Assembly: GCA_020634885.1 (NCBI GenBank)
Contig: JACKAW010000008.1
Span: forward strand, 1 to 64,000
Length of the DNA: 64,000 bases
From: Anaerolineales bacterium
GTDB lineage: Bacteria > Chloroflexota > Anaerolineae > Anaerolineales > Villigracilaceae
Direction: 5' to 3'
The notes beneath the pieces were generated by a model that was not told the DNA's origin, searched no databases, and was given only the letters and a program-made list of their open reading frames with translations. Of the stretch, positions 58,734-64,000 are shown in pieces. Made by a program: the position numbers and the translations under genes. Within the stretch, counting starts at the first letter, position 1. Every line of letters begins with the position of its first letter.

Positions 58734-58761
58734 GTAGAACAAGTCTATAGACTTGTTCTAC
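58734..58761. repeat. 28-bp perfect palindrome, GTAGAACAAGTCTA family, copy 3
   Basis: Fully symmetrical (half-site GTAGAACAAGTCTA). It contains the TAG stop of the upstream histidine kinase (58758-58760, minus strand) and starts 17 nt from the uvrC ATG. Confidence 0.9.
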
Positions 58762-59807
58762 AGATCGATCACAAACATCGTGCCTTTGCCAACTTCACTC
58801 TCCACCTCAATTGTCCCCTTATGTGCCAGAACAAGCTGTTTTGAAATTGCCAGCCCCAGCCCGCTGTTACTGCGATTTGTGCGCGATCTTTCAGCACGCC
58901 AAAAACGGTCAAAGATGAAAGGCAGGTCAGCGGATGCAATGCCCACGCCGGTATCCTTCACTCGGATGCGCACGCTTCTTTCTCTGCCGGTCACTGATTC
59001 TGCTTCGAGTGAAATTTGCCCACCCGATGGGGTGTACCGCAAAGCATTTGCCACAAGGTTTGAAAGCACCTGGTTAATGCGGTCATGGTCGGCAGTGATC
59101 TCAAGGTTGGGGTCGGCGAGCGTGAAGTTCAAATCCACGCCCTGGGTTTTGGCTTGGGCAGAAAAACTCGAAGTGAGATCAAGCATCAGGTCGGCAAGCA
59201 GGAAGCGGGTCGGGTGAAGCGGAAGCGCCCCTGCCTCTGCCAGCGAGAGCACTTGCAGATCATCCACCAAACGAGCAAGCAGCTTGGTTTCATCCAATGT
59301 GTTGTTGATGTGTTCCGGCGTGGCTTCGTAGACGCCATCCAGCACGCCTTCAAGATTGCCTTGAATAATGTGCAACGGCGTGCGCAGTTCGTGAGCTACA
59401 TCGGCTGTAAGGTTGCGGCGCTGCTGGTCAGCGCGTTCGAGTTCTTCAAGCATTTTGTTGAAACGCTTAACCAATTCGCTGAACATATCAGACTTGTTCT
59501 CGCTCACCCGCACCGAGAGATTCCCTTCTGCCACTGAATCGATGGCATTGAACAGATCACCGAGCGGTTTTCCAAAACGCACATACATTGTGAACATGGT
59601 GAATGCCGTCAAAACCATCAATGCCACAGGCGCGGCGCAGATCAACAGCCAGATGTTGCGAAAGCCTGCGTACTCGGTAAATGCCCAATATAAAATTGCA
59701 GCCACACCGCCAAAGAAAATTGAAAAGATACTAAAGAAGAAAAAGCCAAATGGAACGAATCTTCGTCCACGGCGGCGGGGGGGCGGAAAGTGCGGCGGGC
59801 GATGCAT
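58758..59807 (-). CDS. membrane sensor histidine kinase with HAMP domain
   Basis: 349 residues. Two transmembrane helices close together (FGFFFFSIFSIFFGGVAAILY; IWLLICAAPVALMVLTAFTMF) leave almost no extracellular domain. HAMP (GKPLGDLFNAIDSVAEGNLSVRV), HisKA (ADVAHELRTPLHIIQG) and HATPase (SNLVANALRYTPSGG, VKDTGVGI, NSGLGLAISKQL) follow. It is probably an intramembrane-sensing kinase. It begins 2 nt after the response regulator gene and is its partner. The stop is contributed by the palindrome. Confidence 0.92.
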   Translation of the reverse strand: MHRPPHFPPPRRRGRRFVPFGFFFFSIFSIFFGGVAAILYWAFTEYAGFRNIWLLICAAPVALMVLTAFTMFTMYVRFGKPLGDLFNAIDSVAEGNLSVRVSENKSDMFSELVKRFNKMLEELERADQQRRNLTADVAHELRTPLHIIQGNLEGVLDGVYEATPEHINNTLDETKLLARLVDDLQVLSLAEAGALPLHPTRFLLADLMLDLTSSFSAQAKTQGVDLNFTLADPNLEITADHDRINQVLSNLVANALRYTPSGGQISLEAESVTGRERSVRIRVKDTGVGIASADLPFIFDRFWRAERSRTNRSNSGLGLAISKQLVLAHKGTIEVESEVGKGTMFVIDL

Positions 59808-59809
59808 GG

Positions 59810-60493
59810 TTATTTTTCCTCTGCGTTGAAGCGATACCCAATTCCATACACGGTTTCGATCATGGGAATGCCCGAAGCGGTTTCAAGTTTTTTGCGCAAA
59901 TTTTTTATGTGCGAATCGATGCTGCGGTCAAAGCTGGAGGCGATGCCGTGCATATTTTCGAGAAGCTGCTCACGGGTGAGGGTTTGCCCGGGGCGTGCCG
60001 CGAGCAACTGCAAGAGCTTGAATTCGTTGGGCGTGAGTTTAACGGGGCTGTCGTTGAATGTGACCGAATACTTCTCCGGGTCTACTTCCAAACCGCCCAC
60101 GCGGATGATGCTTGGCGGTTTGACCTCGCCTTTGGTACGCCGAAGCAAGGCGCGAACCCTGGCAACCAGCGCACGCGGCGAGAATGGTTTGGTGATGTAA
60201 TCATCCGCGCCGATTTCGAGACCGGTTACCTGGTCTACTTCTTCGGCGAGGGCAGTCAGCATGATGATGGGCACGTCGCTTTCACGGCGCAGGGTTCTGC
60301 ATACTTCGCGCCCGTCCATGATGGGGAGCATCAGGTCGAGGATGACCAGATCGGGCTTTTCACTGCGGGCAACCGTCAGCGCAGATTGACCGTCGGCGGC
60401 GGTGACCACGCGAAAGCCGTTCTTTTCAAGATAGTCACGCGCAATGCGCATCACCTTGGGTTCATCATCAACAACGAGGATAAGTTCAGACAT
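59810..60493 (-). CDS. OmpR-family response regulator
   Basis: 227 residues from ATG 60493 (MSELILVVDDEPKVMRIA); an open frame reaching 60730 is not needed and its extra part runs antisense to the rhodanese gene. Receiver: DD9-10, Asp in VILDLMLPIMDG, LTALAEE, Lys in TKPFSP. Winged helix: LTPNEFKLLQLLA, DSHIKNLRKKLE, YGIGYRF. It is predicted leaderless from TATACT 6 nt before the start and is paired with the downstream kinase. Confidence 0.93.
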   Translation of the reverse strand: MSELILVVDDEPKVMRIARDYLEKNGFRVVTAADGQSALTVARSEKPDLVILDLMLPIMDGREVCRTLRRESDVPIIMLTALAEEVDQVTGLEIGADDYITKPFSPRALVARVRALLRRTKGEVKPPSIIRVGGLEVDPEKYSVTFNDSPVKLTPNEFKLLQLLAARPGQTLTREQLLENMHGIASSFDRSIDSHIKNLRKKLETASGIPMIETVYGIGYRFNAEEK

Positions 60494-60499
60494 GGTTAA

Positions 60500-60505
60500 A
60501 GTATA
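60500..60505 (-). promoter_or_regulatory. -10 box for the leaderless regulator/kinase mRNA
   Basis: TATACT on the minus strand ends 6 nt before ATG 60493. Confidence 0.5.
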
Positions 60506-60512
60506 GTTGATT

Positions 60513-61322
60513 CTACGCCGCTTGCTTCCAAATTTCCCATTTGCCCGTCCCTTCGGAAGGAAGACCCTCTGCCAGCCATTCGTACAGCGAGCCATCGTAC
60601 ACAGCAACATTGGCGTGACCCGTGATGAGATGCGCCGCCGCATTGACCGTTGCTGCAATGCCGCCGCCGCAGTAGGTGATGATGCGATTCTTTTGTGCCG
60701 TTTCTTGAAGCTGAAGGGCAAGTTGGTCATTCGGCTTGAGTGCGTCCATGCCGATCATCAAATCCATCGAAGAGACACAAACAGAACCCGTGATATGTTT
60801 GCCCTCATAACTAAGCGGCGGCATGACGTTCACCACAACAGCATTTTCATCGTTTAGCGCGGAGAGAACATCTTCTTTTGTGACGAACATGCTCGGCGTG
60901 AAATTTGCTTTGAAGGTCGCAGGTGCGTAACTGTGCTTTTCCGTTTCAATCTGCCCGCCGGCATTTTTCCACGCATCCAGCCCGCCATTGAGCACACGTA
61001 CATTTCTATGACCCGCGTACCAAAGCACCCACCATGCGCGGATGGCATAGGGGAGCATCCCCGGCGCATACAGCACGACTTCAGTATCGTTTGAAATTCC
61101 AGCATTGCCGATCTGTTCAGCGAGCAAAGCCTCTGGTGAGATGGTTACTTCGTAGGGGCTGTTCGGGTCTGAAAATCTGGTGTGGTCGAAATACACCGAG
61201 CCGGGGATGTGACCCATTTCGTAAATATCTTCTACAATGCTGGCGTCAAAAATACGGAGATTGTCGCTTCCCATTTTTTCCATTAATTCATCGGCTTCGA
61301 TCAATAAATCGTTTCGGTTCAT
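60513..61322 (-). CDS. thiosulfate/3-mercaptopyruvate-type sulfurtransferase (tandem rhodanese)
   Basis: 269 residues with two rhodanese domains. The N-terminal one is inactive-type (IFDASIVEDIYEMGHIPGSVYFDHTRFSD). The C-terminal one has the catalytic Cys in ITYCGGGIAATVNAAAHLITGH. The loop CGGGIAA lies between rhodanese and mercaptopyruvate types, so the donor is open. GAGGAG lies 8 nt before the ATG, and the 34-bp palindrome at 61347 is just upstream. Confidence 0.92.
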   Translation of the reverse strand: MNRNDLLIEADELMEKMGSDNLRIFDASIVEDIYEMGHIPGSVYFDHTRFSDPNSPYEVTISPEALLAEQIGNAGISNDTEVVLYAPGMLPYAIRAWWVLWYAGHRNVRVLNGGLDAWKNAGGQIETEKHSYAPATFKANFTPSMFVTKEDVLSALNDENAVVVNVMPPLSYEGKHITGSVCVSSMDLMIGMDALKPNDQLALQLQETAQKNRIITYCGGGIAATVNAAAHLITGHANVAVYDGSLYEWLAEGLPSEGTGKWEIWKQAA

Positions 61323-61346
61323 TTTGGGTCTCCTCGTTAAATGATT

Positions 61347-61380
61347 TATCTCAAGCGGAAATTAATTTCCGCTTGAGATA
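61347..61380. repeat. 34-bp perfect palindrome
   Basis: Half-site TATCTCAAGCGGAAATT, mirrored exactly. It lies between the His-rich membrane protein gene and the rhodanese gene. It could end transcription of the former but lacks a good T run; an operator or part of an element is possible. Confidence 0.85.
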
Positions 61381-61392
61381 TGGTAGATTTTC

Positions 61393-61878
61393 TTACTCTG
61401 TTTTAGGTTCTTCTGTTTTGGGCTCTTCTGGCTTTTCACCATGAGCTCGTTTGTGCCATTCGTTGAACATGGGCGGCACGCCGCCTTCCCAGTTCTTACC
61501 GCAATGACCGTGTTCGCCATGTCCGTGGTGATGACCCCAGCGGTGGCGCATCATGCGGCGGAAGAAGACCATTTTCATCAACCCGAAGAACAGGAAGAGG
61601 AAAAAGATGGAACCACAGATCGCTCCGAACGGATTAAAGAAGTGGGGGTGTCTAAATCCGTACGCTCCATGCGGGTAGCCATATCCGTATGCGGGGGCAA
61701 CGGCTGAACCATTCTCCGCGGCTGATTCAATTGCAGCGGCTACTTCGGGGGCTTGCATCACTCCCTGTGCCACACCGGCGCGATACGCCATGAAACCGGC
61801 TCCAGCCACCAACGCCAGCATGATGATAAATCCGATCAGGCGAGCGATACCCCAACCAACAAAGTTTTTATTCGACAT
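61393..61878 (-). CDS. His-rich membrane protein of unknown function
   Basis: 161 residues from ATG 61878, with GGAGGT 6 nt before. Helix one is LIGFIIMLALVAGAGFMAYRAGV and helix two is GAICGSIFFLFLFFGLMKMVFF. Between them is a Gly/Tyr/His-rich stretch (YGYGYPHGAYGFRHPHFF), and after helix two the tail has RHRWGHHHGHGEHGHCG, a likely metal-binding run. It ends with a duplicated EEPKT unit. It may handle a transition metal, but that is inference from composition. Confidence 0.7.
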   Translation of the reverse strand: MSNKNFVGWGIARLIGFIIMLALVAGAGFMAYRAGVAQGVMQAPEVAAAIESAAENGSAVAPAYGYGYPHGAYGFRHPHFFNPFGAICGSIFFLFLFFGLMKMVFFRRMMRHRWGHHHGHGEHGHCGKNWEGGVPPMFNEWHKRAHGEKPEEPKTEEPKTE

Positions 61879-61890
61879 TTTTACCTCCAA

Positions 61891-62302
61891 ATGAATTTGA
61901 TTTGTTTGAACTTACGCCCCTACTTTATCAATCCACTATGGAGGAATTGTGGATGACCCCGCCAGAGATTATGGAGGGTTTATCAGCAAAATATCAGAGA
62001 CTGAGACGCAGTTAGATTGAGGTTTATCTCTTCCATAATAAAAAGGATTTCATCCACGAAGTTCTGACCGGTGCTTCGTGGAAAAAACAGATTTGTAATA
62101 GGACGGCACGGATTTCACGGATTCTCACGGAAAAATCTTTAAAAATCCGTGCTCAACCGTGTAATCCGTCAAATCCGTGTACTTAAGAAACAGTCTCTAT
62201 GGCAACTTTTTGCCTTGTTCTGCATCTGATACAATGAAAATCGTAATAAGAAGAGATGCCCCCGCGTCTCTGTGATAGACAAAATTAAACTATTGGCAGG
62301 TA
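61891..62302. other. 412-nt non-coding gap between divergent genes
   Basis: Leader of the His-rich gene at the left, a CACGGATT array at 62100-62186 in the middle and the trxB leader at the right. No convincing open frame is present. A weak -10 (TACAAT at 62230-62235) may serve trxB. Confidence 0.6.
62100..62186. repeat. CACGGATT / AATCCGTG inverted array
   Basis: Left part CACGGATTTCACGGATTCTC, right part CGTGTAATCCGTCAAATCCG, about 87 bp. The repeat step (9-10 nt) is like that of the GCGAAT arrays. There is no coding frame between the arms. Confidence 0.75.
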
Positions 62303-63253
62303 ATGATGACTGAAAACAGACACGTAAAAGTATTGATCCTTGGAGCAGGTCCCGCCGGGCTTTCTGCCGCTTTGTACGCGGCACGCGCCGAACTCGAACC
62401 CGTAGTCCTTACCGGAATGCAACTGGGCGGGCAGGCTGCTTTGACGCACCTTATTGAAAACTACCCGGGCTTTCCTGAAGGCGTGGGCGGCGCACAGCTT
62501 GGCGAACTCTTCCAAAAGCAAGCCGAGCATTTTGGCGCCAAAGTGGAATTTGATATGGCGCACGAAGTGGACTTTTCCCAGCGACCATACAAAGTGACCA
62601 CCGATACCGGCGAATACTTTGCCGATAGCGTCATCATCAGCACCGGCGCAAGCTCCGTCCACCTCAACGTCCCCGGCGAAGTGGAGTTGACCGGTCGCGG
62701 CGTTTCGTACTGCGCCACTTGTGACGGCTGGTTCTTCAAAGATAAAAAAGTTGCCATTGTAGGCGGCGGCGACAGCGCCTTTGAAGAGGCTCTCTTCATT
62801 ACTCGTTACGCCTCCTCTGTCACCCTCATTCACCGCCGCGAAGAATTCCGCGCCGGAGCCATCCTTCAAAAACGCGCCAACGAACACCCCAAAATGAACT
62901 TCATTACCAACACCGTCATCACCGATATTGTCGGCGATGATAAATTGAAAACCCTCAAGCTCAAGAACGTGGTCACCGGCGCAGAAAGTGATTTTGAAAC
63001 CGACGGCTTGTTCATCTTCATCGGTCACACGCCCAATACTGAGATGTTCAAAGGCAAGCTCGCCATGAACGAACTCGGCTACCTTGATGTGAACGATAAA
63101 ATGGAAACCAGCGTCCCCGGTGTATTTGCAGCGGGGGAGGTGGCAGACTCTCACTTCAAACAGGTGGTCACCTCGGCGGGCATGGGCGCCGCGGCAGCGA
63201 TACAAGCCACCCGTTATCTCGAGTCTCTGGAAGAGGAAACAGCCGACAGTTAA
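62303..63253 (+). CDS. trxB: thioredoxin reductase
   Basis: 316 residues, with two consecutive ATGs at 62303 and 62306. FAD site LILGAGPAGLSAALYAARA, redox-active CATC in YCATCDGWFF, NADPH site AIVGGGDSAFEEALF with HRREEFRAG, and the C-terminal FAD motif PGVFAAGEVAD. It reduces thioredoxin or a similar protein at the expense of NADPH. No thioredoxin gene is adjacent. Confidence 0.95.
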   Translation: MMTENRHVKVLILGAGPAGLSAALYAARAELEPVVLTGMQLGGQAALTHLIENYPGFPEGVGGAQLGELFQKQAEHFGAKVEFDMAHEVDFSQRPYKVTTDTGEYFADSVIISTGASSVHLNVPGEVELTGRGVSYCATCDGWFFKDKKVAIVGGGDSAFEEALFITRYASSVTLIHRREEFRAGAILQKRANEHPKMNFITNTVITDIVGDDKLKTLKLKNVVTGAESDFETDGLFIFIGHTPNTEMFKGKLAMNELGYLDVNDKMETSVPGVFAAGEVADSHFKQVVTSAGMGAAAAIQATRYLESLEEETADS

Positions 63254-63343
63254 GAAAGAAGCGGATAAAGTGCCCCGCCTCGAACGTGGGGACGGTTGTA
63301 TCCATCCTTCGGGCAGGGTCTTTCATCCAAACCTTTATTTTCT

Positions 63344-63371
63344 AAAAGACCCGTTTTCGAGCGGGTCTTTT
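63344..63371 (+). terminator. terminator of trxB
   Basis: AAAAGACCCG (63344-63353) and CGGGTCTTTT (63362-63371), followed by TCTATT. Confidence 0.85.
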
Positions 63372-63493
63372 TCTATTAATCGGATAAGTCAAATTTTTCC
63401 CAAAGATGTGACATTTTGTACTTTTGAGAAGGGGCAAATTCAGCTAAAATTAGCAAAAAACACGGCATTTGAGCCGATTCCATTGGAGGAATG

Positions 63494-64000
63494 ATGAAGA
63501 AAATCTCGATCATTGGCGCGGGTAATACCGGCGCAACAGCCGCTCACTGGATCGCCGAGCGCGAACTGGCAGATGTGGTTTTGGTAGATGTAGTGGAAGG
63601 GATGCCGCAAGGCAAAAGCCTGGACATGCTCGAAGCGATGCCGATTATTGGTAAAGATACGCATATTGTGGGGACGAACAATTACGAAGATACCAAAGAT
63701 TCAGACATCATTATTATTACTGCTGGCATTGCCCGCAAGCCCGGCATGAGCCGCGAAGACCTGCTCAAGACCAACGCAGAGATCGTGGGCAAGGCTGCCA
63801 CCGAAACCTTGAAGTATTCACCCAACGCGTTTTACATTGTTTTGACCAACCCGCTCGATACCATGGCGTATCTGGTGATGAAACAGACCGGTCTGCCGCG
63901 TGAACGTGTGATCGGTCAGGCTGGCATTTTAGACTCTGCGCGTATGCGTGCCTTCGTTGCCATGGAAGCCGGTGTCTCTGTGGAAAATGTGCAGTGCTAC
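63494..64000 (+). CDS. mdh: malate dehydrogenase (C-terminus beyond window)
   Basis: At least 169 residues, open to the right edge. ATG 63494 follows GGAGG (an ATG 3 nt earlier is too close). NAD site SIIGAGNTGATAAHW with the Asp of VLVDVVEG, the substrate loop ARKPGMSREDL whose Arg marks malate rather than lactate specificity, TNPLDTMAYL and GQAGILDSARMR. It belongs to the LDH-like MDH group found in Chloroflexi. It interconverts malate and oxaloacetate in the citric acid cycle. TAAAAT at 63455-63460 is a possible -10 box. Confidence 0.93.
   Translation, partial: MKKISIIGAGNTGATAAHWIAERELADVVLVDVVEGMPQGKSLDMLEAMPIIGKDTHIVGTNNYEDTKDSDIIIITAGIARKPGMSREDLLKTNAEIVGKAATETLKYSPNAFYIVLTNPLDTMAYLVMKQTGLPRERVIGQAGILDSARMRAFVAMEAGVSVENVQCY

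Noticed and set aside
60494..60730. N-terminal extension of the OmpR-type regulator
   Set aside because: Its codons lie antisense to the rhodanese gene and before a -10 box; the family start is MSELILVVDDE at 60493.
62285..63205. 306-codon open frame opposite trxB
   Set aside because: Exactly antisense to a well-supported gene and without recognisable motifs; a by-product of codon use.
1..64000. tRNA, rRNA or CRISPR features
   Set aside because: Reading both strands I saw no T-loop/acceptor pairs of a tRNA, no rRNA segment and no regularly spaced direct repeats.

Overview
The window looks like a chromosomal segment of a Chloroflexota bacterium, most probably class Anaerolineae. The reasons are a Chloroflexus-type malate dehydrogenase, Ser/Thr kinases carrying PQQ-type propellers, a COX15-type heme A synthase, a very large Reg_prop sensor kinase, moderate GC, and many genes whose -10 box lies only 6-8 nt before the start codon, predicting leaderless mRNAs. 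The placement is inferred from gene content, not from a search. Almost every base is coding. I found no rRNA, tRNA, CRISPR array, prophage or intact insertion sequence.

Layout. 1-3200 (minus strand): metallophosphoesterase, ParB-like-fold protein, DapA-family aldolase and a lipoate ligase cut by the left edge. 3360-9296 (plus): a phospho-signalling operon of Ser/Thr kinase with propeller, PP2C phosphatase, J-domain/von Willebrand A fusion, zinc-ribbon/FHA protein, a small conserved protein, an OmpR-type regulator and a tiny membrane peptide. 9403-12509: Hsp20, an M20 amidohydrolase and adenosine deaminase. 12624-20596: the conserved rpmH-rnpA-yidD-yidC-jag-parA-parB block, with a propeller lipoprotein, a PfkB kinase and an amidohydrolase added and no dnaA. 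20623-29954: two histidine kinases (one with a c-di-GMP-type MshEN domain), a response regulator, an orphan TadZ/TadA pair, then a tight XRE/TPR/GNAT/V4R/lipase-like operon. 30048-36369: a DsbA-like thiol oxidoreductase, a LuxR-type regulator with its propeller sensor kinase, and heme A synthase. 36491-43472 (minus): TPR protein, DNA polymerase I, and a chimeric protein of receiver-like, Roadblock-like and inactivated IS200-transposase-like domains. 43553-52812: a divergent leaderless pair, a PLP enzyme, a nitroreductase, selA, an M24 peptidase, an ATPase and tsaD. 52985-61878 (minus): HD-GYP protein, prmC, prfA, a CheY-like receiver overlapping uvrC, a second two-component system, a rhodanese and a His-rich membrane protein. 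62303-64000: thioredoxin reductase and the start of malate dehydrogenase.

The least conventional content is in the short gaps. Three copies of a paired 23-nt hairpin element (outer ends GTAGGTC/GACCTAC) show compensatory stem changes. A separate 28-bp palindrome occurs three times. Copies of both families supply the TAG stop codon of the gene they abut. There are also a 100-bp MITE-like element with a decayed relative, a GxxExxY gene remnant bounded by inverted GCGAAT-type repeats, and gene-less arrays of GCGAAT, CACGGATT and CACAAAG motifs. Together these suggest several families of small palindromic elements that have settled at gene ends.
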